Source: Octadecabacter sp. (GTDB lineage Bacteria > Pseudomonadota > Alphaproteobacteria > Rhodobacterales > Rhodobacteraceae). Taken from it: a DNA stretch of 12,127 nt. The stretch lies in assembly GCA_018500065.2 (NCBI GenBank), contig JAHBAO020000153.1:1-12127 (forward strand), in the 5' to 3' direction. This document shows, piece after piece, positions 1 through 7,090 of this stretch (position 1 is the first letter of the stretch; each line of letters starts with the position of its first letter). A model generated the notes under the pieces. The model was not told the origin of the DNA. It made no database searches and worked only from the letters and a program-made list of their open reading frames with translations. Both the position numbers and the translations under genes were made by a program.

Positions 1-541
1 CCTCAAGGATGCCTTCGCGACGTGCTTCACCTGATGGGTTGCCAGCTTGTCCCAGCATAACGCCAACCTGAAAAGGCTCTCCAGCGGACAGTGCGCACAT
101 TGCCATGCCTTGGTTCTTGCCATTTGCAACATCACCAAGCGTGAAGCTGTAGTCGGCGCTTTCCATAGGTGAGTGAACGGCAATCCACGTGATTCCAGCT
201 GCTTGTGCTTGTGCAACAAGTGGCTCGAACGCATCAACGTTGATCGCGTTTACGAACATGACGTCTGGGCCTTCATTGATTGTAACTTCAGCCTGCTGGA
301 TCATCTTTTCGAGCGATCCTTCTGCAGAGAGCCAACGGCCGGTTACTTCGAGATCTGCGAAAGCTTCGTCATATGCTGCGATCGCATCTTCGAAACCGGA
401 CAGCCATGCAACGTGGTACGGGGCGACGTGGCCGTCATTGATGAATACAATGTCCAACTTGCCGTCATCAGCCAGGACGGTCGTGCCCATCAGGCCCGCA
501 GTCATTGCCAGGATCGTGGTGATCTTATTTGTCTTAATCAT
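1..541 (-). CDS. Sugar ABC transporter periplasmic binding protein, RbsB type (partial, C-terminus off window)
   Basis: This would capture a sugar or related small polar solute in the periplasm and deliver it to the permease encoded just upstream in the operon. The reading frame is open from the ATG at 541 to the window edge, giving about 180 residues. Residues 1-24 form a clear Sec signal peptide: basic start (MIKTNK), hydrophobic core, and a likely cleavage after TVLA before DDGKLD. The mature part starts with a beta strand (LDIVFIND), then a helix with AWLSGFEDAI, and later MIQQAEVTINEGPDVMFVNA and ITWIAVHSP, the layout of the Peripla_BP_4 (ribose/galactose-type) fold. GGAGG lies 9 nt before the ATG. 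Family members are usually about 310-380 residues, so roughly half is missing here. The family call is firm; the ligand is unknown. Confidence 0.85.
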   Translation of the reverse strand, partial: MIKTNKITTILAMTAGLMGTTVLADDGKLDIVFINDGHVAPYHVAWLSGFEDAIAAYDEAFADLEVTGRWLSAEGSLEKMIQQAEVTINEGPDVMFVNAINVDAFEPLVAQAQAAGITWIAVHSPMESADYSFTLGDVANGKNQGMAMCALSAGEPFQVGVMLGQAGNPSGEARREGILE

Positions 542-571
542 AGGTTCTATCCTCCATTGTGAACCAAGTGA

Positions 572-591
572 GGGGCGGATTGTGTTGCCCC
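572..591 (-). other. Short GC-rich hairpin between permease and binding-protein genes
   Basis: In the 64-nt gap between the permease stop and the binding-protein start, GGGGC at 572-576 can pair with GCCCC at 587-591 around a 10-nt loop. It has no T-run, so it is not a standard terminator. In ABC operons such hairpins can help set unequal transporter subunit levels through mRNA decay; that role here is inference. The stem is only 5 bp and could be chance. Confidence 0.2.
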
Positions 592-605
592 AGGGGTCGA
601 AAATC

Positions 606-1562
606 TTATTGGGTGTCGGATTGTCGGGACTGCCAAAGCATCCAGTTGATCCCCAGAGCGGCCAGAATAACCGTGCCTTTGAAGACCTGATGCCAGACGT
701 CCACGACGTTCAGCAGATTCAAAGCGTTGTTGATGATGCCGATGAACAGTAGGCCCCAGAACGCGCCTCCGACTGTTCCGCGTCCTCCAAGGATCAGCGT
801 CCCGCCAATGATAATTGCAGCGATGCCGTCCAGCAGAAGTCCATTGCCATCCAGTCCCGGCTGCACGAAGCCCATGCGTGATGACAGCACGATTCCGGCG
901 AACCCGCTGCACAATGCCGAGAACATGAAGATCCCGATCTTGACGCGATCCACGTTGATCCCAGCCAGTCTGGCATTGTCTTCGCTGTTGCCGATCGCGA
1001 CAACATACGCGCCCCAGCGAGTGTGGTTGTAGACGATATAAGCAAGTGTAAAAAGAACGATCAGGAAGATGAAAGACCAGTACAGGCCCATGAACTTTCC
1101 AGCTCCGACGAAGCGGAAAAAGTCACCCATCAAAAAGATCTGCTGACCGCGCGGGATGATAAGCCCCGACAGGCCTTGAGCCATGAACAGGGTCGAGAGT
1201 GTGACAATGAAAGCGGGTAGCCCTAGCTTGGCAACGAGAACGCCATTGAAGAAGCCAAGAGCCAGCGAAAACACAATCACTGCAACGATGCCAACTGCGA
1301 CACCGCCCGTCATCCCGAAAAAGACACCCAGAACGATCGCAAACAGCACCGACCCCATTCCCATCGAAAGGTCGATATTTCCTGAAACGACGACGAAGTA
1401 CTGTCCCAACGCGATCAATCCGATTGGAACGATCTGTCGCGAAATAGCTGACATGTTGTCCAGACTGATGAAACGGGGACTGATCATGAAAAACACAACG
1501 CACAGGGCAAGTGTCACAAAGACAATGTTGTGTTCACGCAGAATTTTTCCGAATTTAGACAT
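606..1562 (-). CDS. Sugar ABC transporter inner-membrane permease, RbsC type
   Basis: This is a 318-residue polytopic membrane protein of the BPD_transp_2 (RbsC/XylH/AraH) class, which forms the translocation channel of a ribose-type ABC importer. RbsC is about 320 residues, so the length is normal. The N-terminus (SKFGKILREHN) is short and cytoplasmic, followed by FVTLALCVVFFMISPRF as the first membrane segment. Family hallmarks include SAISRQIVPIGLIALGQ, the VVSGNIDLSMG segment near residues 58-68, PAFIVTLSTLFMAQGL near 135-150, and GTLILGGRGTVGGAFWG near 255-270. The ATG is preceded by AGGA at about 10 nt. It lies 45 nt after the GMC gene and 64 nt before the binding-protein gene, on the same strand. 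No ATP-binding subunit is visible, and it may lie beyond the left edge. Confidence 0.92.
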   Translation of the reverse strand: MSKFGKILREHNIVFVTLALCVVFFMISPRFISLDNMSAISRQIVPIGLIALGQYFVVVSGNIDLSMGMGSVLFAIVLGVFFGMTGGVAVGIVAVIVFSLALGFFNGVLVAKLGLPAFIVTLSTLFMAQGLSGLIIPRGQQIFLMGDFFRFVGAGKFMGLYWSFIFLIVLFTLAYIVYNHTRWGAYVVAIGNSEDNARLAGINVDRVKIGIFMFSALCSGFAGIVLSSRMGFVQPGLDGNGLLLDGIAAIIIGGTLILGGRGTVGGAFWGLLFIGIINNALNLLNVVDVWHQVFKGTVILAALGINWMLWQSRQSDTQ

Positions 1563-1607
1563 GGTGTGATGTTCCTGACGTGTGGTGTGTGGCTGTAAAG
1601 GTCCGCA

Positions 1608-3236
1608 TCAGAGGATGCCCAGAACAAGATCGGCACAACGATCACCGATCATCATGGCGGGGGCGTTTGTGTTACCGGCGGGGATTTCAGGCACGGCGGA
1701 CATGTCGCAGACGCGCAATCCTTCGATACCCCGCACGCGCAACCGAGAGTCCAGAACGGCCATTGAATCCCCATCCGCACCCATTTTTGCTGTCCCAGCA
1801 GGGTGGTAGTTGGTTTTCACAAATTGACGGCAGTGTTCCTTGAGTCCCTCATCCGAGAAGTCACCCGGATTGGGGGCCACGATTTCAGCCAGTTTATCGG
1901 CCAAGGGTTTCATGCCCATCGTCTCGCGGAAATACCGTAAGCCTTTGACCATTTCTTCCATATCGCGCGGGTCTTTCAGGAAGTTTGGCGAGATGCGTGG
2001 CATGTCATCAGGATTTCCCGACGCAAGCGTGACCTCTCCGACCGAGTGAGGCTTGAGCAATACGATCTGGATCGACATGCCGTAACCGTCACCGATTTCT
2101 TTCAGCTTATCGTCGTCAAGATACATCACGGGGATGCAATAAGCCTCGTGGGTCGGCGGGGCTTCGGGGTCCGTAGGGTTCAAGAACGTCGCAGCCTCTA
2201 GACCGGTTGTTGTGATCTTACCGCGGCCAAAGAGTTTAAATTCGATCCCGTTGCGCAGCATGTTCCAGCCGCGATCTTGCTTCCAATATCCATAAGGTCC
2301 ATTGGCACGCGCAACGATGGAAACGTCCGGATGATCCTTGAGATTCTGGCCGACGCCGGGCAAATCGGCGATCACGTTGATGCCGTGCTTGCGCAAATGG
2401 TCGGCTGGCCCCAAGCCTGAAAGCATCAGCAGCTTTGGTGTAATGAGCGCGCCCGATGACAAGATGACTTCGCCTGTGGTGCGCACTTCATGGGTCTTGC
2501 CCGCTTTGTCTTTGTAGACAACACCAACTGCCCGATCATTTTCGATGATGATCCGCTGAACGGCAGATTCCAGGCGGAGCGTCAGGTTCTTGTTTTTACT
2601 CTTCATCAAAGGCTCGATGAAGGCGTAAGCCGCCGACACGCGCTGACCCTGATTGTAAGTGAATTGGAAATACCCCGCGCCACGCTGGGTTTTGCCGTTG
2701 AAGTCGGGGTTGAAGGGTTCGCCCTGCGCCTGAAGCGCTTGAACAAACCAACGTGCCATATCGTCGATATAGCCCGGATCAGACACAACCAACTTGCCTT
2801 CGGCACCATGCAGATCGTCGTTAAACTTGCGATTACCTTCAAGCCGTTTGAAGTGCGGAAGAACCTGTTCCCAGTCCCAGCCGATAGCGTCGTTGTTGCC
2901 TCGTAAAATCTCATCCCATTCGTCGTAGTCAGAGGGGCGCCCGCGCACATAAGCCTGACCGTTCACCGACGACCCCCCGCCGAGCACATTGCCTTGCGGG
3001 ATTTCGGATTGGCGTCCGTTCAGGTGTTCCTGCGGCACGGATTTATGCGTCTTAAAGAACTTGGAACCATTCTTGAGTAGCTTGAACACGCCGGGGGGCA
3101 TATCAAGATAGGGATGGCGGTGGTGATACCCCGCTTCTAACAGCAGCACTTTTTTTCCGGCTTCAACCAAGCGGGACGTGGCCACGCAACCTGAGGACCC
3201 GCCACCGATGACGATGTGATCAAATGTTTCGGCCAT
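1608..3236 (-). CDS. GMC-family FAD-dependent alcohol/polyol oxidoreductase (choline dehydrogenase-like)
   Basis: This is a 542-residue flavoprotein of the glucose-methanol-choline family, which oxidises a primary or secondary alcohol to a carbonyl compound using FAD. The Rossmann FAD motif GGGSSG is at residues 11-16, with the ribose-binding acid in LLLEAG at about 31-36. The first GMC signature (GNVLGGGSSVNGQAYVRG) spans about 82-99, and the second type (SSGALITPKLLMLSG) is in the middle. The catalytic pair appears as H478 in NYHPAGTAKMG and N522 in PAGNTNAP, 44 residues apart, the same spacing as His466/Asn510 of choline oxidase. There is no signal peptide, so it is cytoplasmic or membrane-associated. 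A GGGAG Shine-Dalgarno lies 6 nt before the ATG. The neighbours are sugar transport and dehydrogenase genes with no betaine aldehyde dehydrogenase, so a polyol or sugar acid is a more likely substrate than choline (inference). Confidence 0.92.
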   Translation of the reverse strand: MAETFDHIVIGGGSSGCVATSRLVEAGKKVLLLEAGYHHRHPYLDMPPGVFKLLKNGSKFFKTHKSVPQEHLNGRQSEIPQGNVLGGGSSVNGQAYVRGRPSDYDEWDEILRGNNDAIGWDWEQVLPHFKRLEGNRKFNDDLHGAEGKLVVSDPGYIDDMARWFVQALQAQGEPFNPDFNGKTQRGAGYFQFTYNQGQRVSAAYAFIEPLMKSKNKNLTLRLESAVQRIIIENDRAVGVVYKDKAGKTHEVRTTGEVILSSGALITPKLLMLSGLGPADHLRKHGINVIADLPGVGQNLKDHPDVSIVARANGPYGYWKQDRGWNMLRNGIEFKLFGRGKITTTGLEAATFLNPTDPEAPPTHEAYCIPVMYLDDDKLKEIGDGYGMSIQIVLLKPHSVGEVTLASGNPDDMPRISPNFLKDPRDMEEMVKGLRYFRETMGMKPLADKLAEIVAPNPGDFSDEGLKEHCRQFVKTNYHPAGTAKMGADGDSMAVLDSRLRVRGIEGLRVCDMSAVPEIPAGNTNAPAMMIGDRCADLVLGIL

Positions 3237-3272
3237 GCTTTGCTCCCTTTGTTTCGATGCTGAATTGGATGT

Positions 3273-4304
3273 TCATTCTGAATCACCCAGCAAAATAATT
3301 TTCCCAAACGCGCCACCTGATGCCATTAGCTCAAGCGCATCAGCCGTCTTTTCCAATGGAAAGCTCTGTGCGGTCAGGGCGTCGAAATCGACCGAACCGG
3401 CTTCGATCAACTGGACAGCTTCTTCGAACTCGCGATTGAATTGAAACGACCCGACGACCTGAATTTCTTTGAGCATGATCAAGTGCAAAGCGATTTCAGC
3501 CGCCCGCATCTGAATGTTGCTCAGGATCGAAATACAACCCTTCTGCCGCACCGCTTTGAGCGCAGTGTTAAACGCAGGGATCGCGCCGCTTGCTTCGACT
3601 ACGACGTCGAAAGTTTTTTCAATCTCGGCTTCGTCGAATTCGCCTGCAATCAAGCCGGTTTTTGCACCTGCTTTTAACGCAACGTTGACGGCTTGCGGTC
3701 TCAGATCAAGGGCGGTGACATCTGCGCCACGCGCCGCCGCACCTGCAATCGCCAACAACCCCATCGGGCCGCAGCCTGTGACCAAAACCTTTTGGCCGGC
3801 TTCAACGTTCCCTTTGTTCAGAGAATGGAGTGCACAAGCCATTGGTTCGGCAAACGTCAAATGGGCGGGATTGACCCCGTCCTTCACAGGACGACAACAC
3901 CTTGCCGGGTGATCAATCACGGCACGAAAGAACCCGTTGAGATGTGGCACTGTGGTCGCCGAGCCGGGGAATTTTTTCGCGGTGCAAAGGTTCTCTTCGC
4001 CACGTTTGCATGGATCGCAAGTCTGGCAATTCATAATCGGATTGAGCGCAACAAGCTGGCCTTCCTTCAGGCCGGATCCATTTGGATCAACGACATAGGC
4101 GCAGGCTTCATGACCTAACGTGATCGGATTCTGCAGAACAAACCCCGCATTCGCGAAATTGGAATAATAATGCAAGTCTGTGCCGCACAGGCTGGCCACT
4201 GCAAGCCGCAGCCGGGCATGCCCGTCAGGAATTACATCCGCGACAGCCTGGCCGTTTGTCGAAACCGCTTTGGCAGCGGTCAGTTTGGTTTCAATCCGAG
4301 ACAC
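3273..4304 (-). CDS. Zinc-dependent medium-chain dehydrogenase, L-idonate 5-dehydrogenase-like
   Basis: This 343-residue MDR enzyme would oxidise a secondary hydroxyl of a polyol or sugar acid with NAD(P)+. Catalytic zinc ligands are C40 (SLCGTDLHYY), H65-E66 (LGHEA) and E153 (FAEPMA). The structural zinc cysteines are C93, C96, C99 and C107. The Rossmann motif GCGPMG is at 177-182, and D200 at the end of the second strand suggests NAD+ preference. The CGTDLHYY segment, NPIMNCQTCDPCKRG, KFPGSA...PHLNGFF and the FAEP stretch closely follow the L-idonate 5-dehydrogenase (IdnD) pattern. The start is GTG at 4304, with AAGGA about 10 nt upstream overlapping the end of the SDR gene; the gap is 15 nt. 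The pairing with an SDR recalls the idnD-idnO pair of L-idonate catabolism, but sorbitol-type substrates remain possible. Confidence 0.88.
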   Translation of the reverse strand: MSRIETKLTAAKAVSTNGQAVADVIPDGHARLRLAVASLCGTDLHYYSNFANAGFVLQNPITLGHEACAYVVDPNGSGLKEGQLVALNPIMNCQTCDPCKRGEENLCTAKKFPGSATTVPHLNGFFRAVIDHPARCCRPVKDGVNPAHLTFAEPMACALHSLNKGNVEAGQKVLVTGCGPMGLLAIAGAAARGADVTALDLRPQAVNVALKAGAKTGLIAGEFDEAEIEKTFDVVVEASGAIPAFNTALKAVRQKGCISILSNIQMRAAEIALHLIMLKEIQVVGSFQFNREFEEAVQLIEAGSVDFDALTAQSFPLEKTADALELMASGGAFGKIILLGDSE

Positions 4305-4319
4305 AGGGGCGATGTCCTT

Positions 4320-5036
4320 TCAAAATCCGATGGCATAGCCGCCATCAACGGGCAGATTAACGCCGTTGATGTAGGCCGCTTGATCGGAGGCAAGATAATA
4401 GATGGAGTTGGCCACATCGTCGGGTGTGCCAAATTTGTGGGTCGGGATACGACCTTCGATCTTGTCCCGCCGCGCGGGGTCCTTTGCCAGGATCGCACGG
4501 GTCATATCGGTTTCGATGAAGCCGGGGCTGACCGCATTGCAACGGATACCGAATTGCGCCGCATCAACCGCCACTGAACGGGTCAGTCCGACAACCGCGG
4601 TTTTCGCGGTCACGTATGCCGCCGCCGACGGCAGCGCCATGATCCCGCCCATTGAGGCGACGTTCACAATCGCACCACCACTCTCTTTATGAAGTGCCAC
4701 GTATCGACCACAGGCCGCGAACATCGCGCGGACGTTGATGTCGAGCACATGGTCCAGTTCCTCCGGTGCGACATCCCAAATCGGTTTCTTAAGATGCACA
4801 CCTGCATTGTTCACGAGCGCCGCAACCGGACCATGGTTTGCATGGATCGATCCAAGCCAATCAGCGTTGCGATCTTGGGCGACATCGCATTCAATGAAGT
4901 GCAGTGGGCCATCCAGTGTGCCGACGTCGCCACGACTGCGGGCGACGACACAAACCTCATATCCAGCGTCAAGAAACCGCTTGGTTTGGCTAAGGCCCAG
5001 GCCCTTGTTCCCGCCTGTAATGACTGCGACTGGCAT
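4320..5036 (-). CDS. Short-chain dehydrogenase/reductase (gluconate 5-dehydrogenase or FabG-like)
   Basis: This is a 238-residue classical SDR, a typical length, performing reversible NAD(P)(H)-linked alcohol/ketone conversion. The cofactor motif TGGNKGLG is at residues 7-14, NNAG at 76-79 and the structural N101 in DINV. The catalytic triad is S128 (NVASMGG), Y141 and K145 in AYVTAK. The C-terminal part has the expected GIRCNAVSPGFIETDM and ends in LPVDGGYAIGF. R33 (VVARSRGD) after the second strand could favour NADP(H). It starts only 3 nt after the stop of the upstream gene, with AGGAG inside that gene's last codons, so translation is probably coupled. Next to an IdnD-like enzyme, an IdnO-like role (5-ketogluconate to gluconate) is a reasonable hypothesis, but SDR substrate cannot be read from sequence. 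Confidence 0.9.
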   Translation of the reverse strand: MPVAVITGGNKGLGLSQTKRFLDAGYEVCVVARSRGDVGTLDGPLHFIECDVAQDRNADWLGSIHANHGPVAALVNNAGVHLKKPIWDVAPEELDHVLDINVRAMFAACGRYVALHKESGGAIVNVASMGGIMALPSAAAYVTAKTAVVGLTRSVAVDAAQFGIRCNAVSPGFIETDMTRAILAKDPARRDKIEGRIPTHKFGTPDDVANSIYYLASDQAAYINGVNLPVDGGYAIGF

Positions 5037-5039
5037 GGC

Positions 5040-6155
5040 TCAAGCGCTCCTGAAATGGTGGCGGTAAAGTGTGTCGAGGCTTGCCAAGAAATCCTCGGTC
5101 GGGATCGATTTGCGGAAAAAGTCCGGCATGATTTCACATGCGTCATCGACGAAGCCGAGGAACCACGGATCACGTGGTCGGGTCCAGGCGTTCGCTATCG
5201 TATGAAAGCCGCCCTTGAAGAAACCCGCGACGTCTCCATTGCTTGCTTGCTCAATCCAGGTGTGGCGATTTGCAGGCTGGCCATTGGTGTCGAGGTAGAT
5301 GCCTGATTGGACCGGCTGCGACGTGATCCATTTTGCGAATGCGATCGCTTCTTCTGGATGCTTTGTGCTTGCAGAGATGCCAATGCCCGCACCGCCAAGA
5401 ATGCCGCGTGGCGTTTTGTGACCCGCACAAAGCGGTAGATCGAAATAGGCAATCTGGTTTGGTCGAAACCCGGGGCGGGCGTAATTGACGTAGCCGAACA
5501 AACAGGGCGAACAGGCAAAATCGTCTGTGGTGGAAAGCATCTCAAGAACCTTGATCGGGTTCATGTCGACCTGTTCGTCTGGTCCAAGATTGTACAGCGC
5601 ACGAAGTATCGAAAGCGCGTAGTGCCCATCGTCTGCGCTAACAAAATGCTCTGCACTGTGGGGCAGGTTTTCCGCCCCACGTCCGGCAACCAATGTCATC
5701 ATCATGTCCAGAGCGTCGACGGGCAGGAGAGGTGTCAACGCGCGGAAATTCGCAGCGTCATAATTGAGGAAATCGTCCCACGTTTTGGGGAGTGGCGCAC
5801 CCAGATCGGGGCGATAGGCCGCCATCTGGCAAGCAGCATCCAGCGCATAGGCCCAGCAGGTCTCATCCCAGAAGTAGCTTTCAGCAGATCCGCCTAGGGA
5901 TGCACTGGTGTCTGTAGGGGCAGGCAAGGGCAGCAGCGCGCCAGTCTCGGCGATTTGCCCGACATGTGGATGATCTAATACAATAAAGTCGTATTCCTCT
6001 GCCAAGGCAACAATCGAAGCATCGGCGAACGCTTGAAGAGATCGCTTGTTCCAGGAAACGCTAACGCCAACTTCGTCCCGATAGCGCGCAGAGCACCCTA
6101 CGACAGGATCGTATCCGCGCGGATGGTCCCACGTAATTCCGGACAGTTGGTGCAC
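5040..6155 (-). CDS. Family-1 extracellular solute-binding-like protein lacking a signal peptide
   Basis: This is 371 residues from the GTG at 6155. The fold resembles ABC solute-binding proteins of the SBP_bac_1 class: an early strand-helix lobe (YDFIVLDHPHVGQIAETGALLPL), a middle section with PKTWDDFLNY, and a C-terminal GGAGIGISASTKHPEEAIAFAKWITS followed by LDTNGQPANRHTW. Exported members begin with a signal or lipoprotein peptide. Here the protein opens almost directly with HQLSGITWDHPRGYDP and no hydrophobic stretch, so it should stay in the cytoplasm. GTG 6155 is preferred because GGGAGG sits 5 nt upstream and a promoter-like -10 at 6208-6213 would put the transcript start at about 6200. 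A TTG at 6197 in the same frame would give 385 residues but lacks a leader. It heads the minus-strand operon, 3 nt from the SDR gene. Role unknown: an intracellular ligand sensor, a carrier, or an enzyme derived from the binding-protein fold. Confidence 0.8.
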   Translation of the reverse strand: MHQLSGITWDHPRGYDPVVGCSARYRDEVGVSVSWNKRSLQAFADASIVALAEEYDFIVLDHPHVGQIAETGALLPLPAPTDTSASLGGSAESYFWDETCWAYALDAACQMAAYRPDLGAPLPKTWDDFLNYDAANFRALTPLLPVDALDMMMTLVAGRGAENLPHSAEHFVSADDGHYALSILRALYNLGPDEQVDMNPIKVLEMLSTTDDFACSPCLFGYVNYARPGFRPNQIAYFDLPLCAGHKTPRGILGGAGIGISASTKHPEEAIAFAKWITSQPVQSGIYLDTNGQPANRHTWIEQASNGDVAGFFKGGFHTIANAWTRPRDPWFLGFVDDACEIMPDFFRKSIPTEDFLASLDTLYRHHFRSA

Positions 6156-6160
6156 ATCTT

Positions 6161-6166
6161 CCTCCC
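6161..6166 (-). promoter_or_regulatory. Ribosome binding site that decides the GTG start
   Basis: GGGAGG on the minus strand lies 5 nt before the GTG at 6155. It is the strongest Shine-Dalgarno in the region. The upstream in-frame TTG at 6197 has no comparable purine run before it. Confidence 0.6.
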
Positions 6167-6207
6167 ACAGCTTTCTTGCAACCTGACCGATTCCCAATTC
6201 ACTTTCA

Positions 6208-6236
6208 AGTATAGAAATTACTTTTGTATTTGGAAG
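6208..6236 (-). promoter_or_regulatory. Candidate sigma70 promoter for the minus-strand dehydrogenase operon
   Basis: On the minus strand, TATACT at 6208-6213 matches five of six bases of the -10 consensus. A weak -35 (CTTCCA, 6231-6236, three of six) sits 17 bp upstream. Transcription would start near 6200, leaving a leader of about 45 nt before the GTG start. It lies in the divergent region next to an operon carrying an IclR regulator gene, so activator dependence could explain the poor -35. This is a motif call only. Confidence 0.35.
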
Positions 6237-6318
6237 TGCTGTGCTACGAATTGGTTCAGGATAAAAACATAGCGGCTGATCTTTGAGTGTTGGTGCCCGC
6301 GTTCCTTAGGAGAGTTGC

Positions 6319-7080
6319 ATGACTGGCAAGAAGGCCAATGAAGCTGACGGCGCTGTACGGTTTGAGTTGAATGGCAACGTGGCCGAAATAATCTTGGACC
6401 GTGCGGACAAGCATAACGCGCTAACCCCTCATATGTATGAGCAGATCGGATTGTGTTGTGCCGAGGCCAATGAGACAGCGGCTGCGCATGTCGTGATATT
6501 CCGTGGTGCGGGCGAACGTGCTTTTTGTGCCGGCTCTGACATCAAGGCTCTAGAGGGCTACGAAGATTTTTGGGCATGGCGCAATCGAAACGATTACATC
6601 CCACCGATCCTCAACATTCGCAAACCAACCATCGCTGCGGTCAAGGGTTGGGCTTTGGGTGGAGGATTGGAAATTGCGCTTGCTTGCGATCTTAGGGTCG
6701 CGGCGACCTCTTCAGTTTTTTCAGCCCCTGAAGTGGCGTTGGGCTGGAATGGGGCAGGGGGCGCTGCGCAACATCTCACGCGCATGTGCGGCTACGGCCA
6801 AGCTATGAGAATCTTGTTGAGCGGTGATCGATTTGATGCGGCCGAAGCGATGCGCATCGGGATGATCGAATGGTTGGTCGAGGATGGATCCGAGGTGTCA
6901 AAAGCACACGAGGTTGCGGAGCAAATCGCATCACATTCAACCGTTGCAACCCAAGCGGTGAAGTCTGCTGTGCGCAGTGCGATGGACCTGACGGTGACCC
7001 AAGGGTTACGCAATGAAAACGAGCTAATGTCACTTTGCTTTGCTAAGGTGGAACTTTCCAAGGCAAAGCACCGCGAATAA
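6319..7080 (+). CDS. Enoyl-CoA hydratase/isomerase (crotonase family)
   Basis: This is 253 residues, the usual length for a single-domain crotonase. It would add water to, or isomerise, an enoyl-CoA thioester in the cytoplasm. The substrate-clamping segment AFCAGSDIKAL is at 68-78 (first oxyanion-hole amide near G72), and GGGLEIALACD at 114-124 gives the second. Both glutamates that act in classical enoyl-CoA hydratase are present: E118 in GGGLE and E138 in SAPEVALGW, so hydratase activity is credible. The start ATG has AGGAG 6 nt upstream. It is the first gene of the plus-strand operon, 10 nt before the IclR gene, and is followed by two CaiB-type transferases. This resembles the CaiB/CaiD pairing of carnitine metabolism, though the substrate here is open. 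Confidence 0.9.
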   Translation: MTGKKANEADGAVRFELNGNVAEIILDRADKHNALTPHMYEQIGLCCAEANETAAAHVVIFRGAGERAFCAGSDIKALEGYEDFWAWRNRNDYIPPILNIRKPTIAAVKGWALGGGLEIALACDLRVAATSSVFSAPEVALGWNGAGGAAQHLTRMCGYGQAMRILLSGDRFDAAEAMRIGMIEWLVEDGSEVSKAHEVAEQIASHSTVATQAVKSAVRSAMDLTVTQGLRNENELMSLCFAKVELSKAKHRE

Positions 7081-7090
7081 TGGGGGCAAC

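Noticed and set aside
189..752. Plus-strand open frame of 187 codons opposite the binding-protein and permease genes
   Set aside because: It is antisense to two well-supported genes, has a composition typical of a shadow frame and no recognisable domain.
6156..6197. TTG at 6197 as the start of the signal-less binding-like protein
   Set aside because: It has no ribosome site and would sit within a few bases of the predicted transcript start; GTG 6155 has a strong GGGAGG.
7040..7090. 17-residue upstream extension of the IclR gene
   Set aside because: It overlaps the end of the crotonase gene, and ATG 7091 has the better upstream purine run and fits the usual IclR N-terminus.
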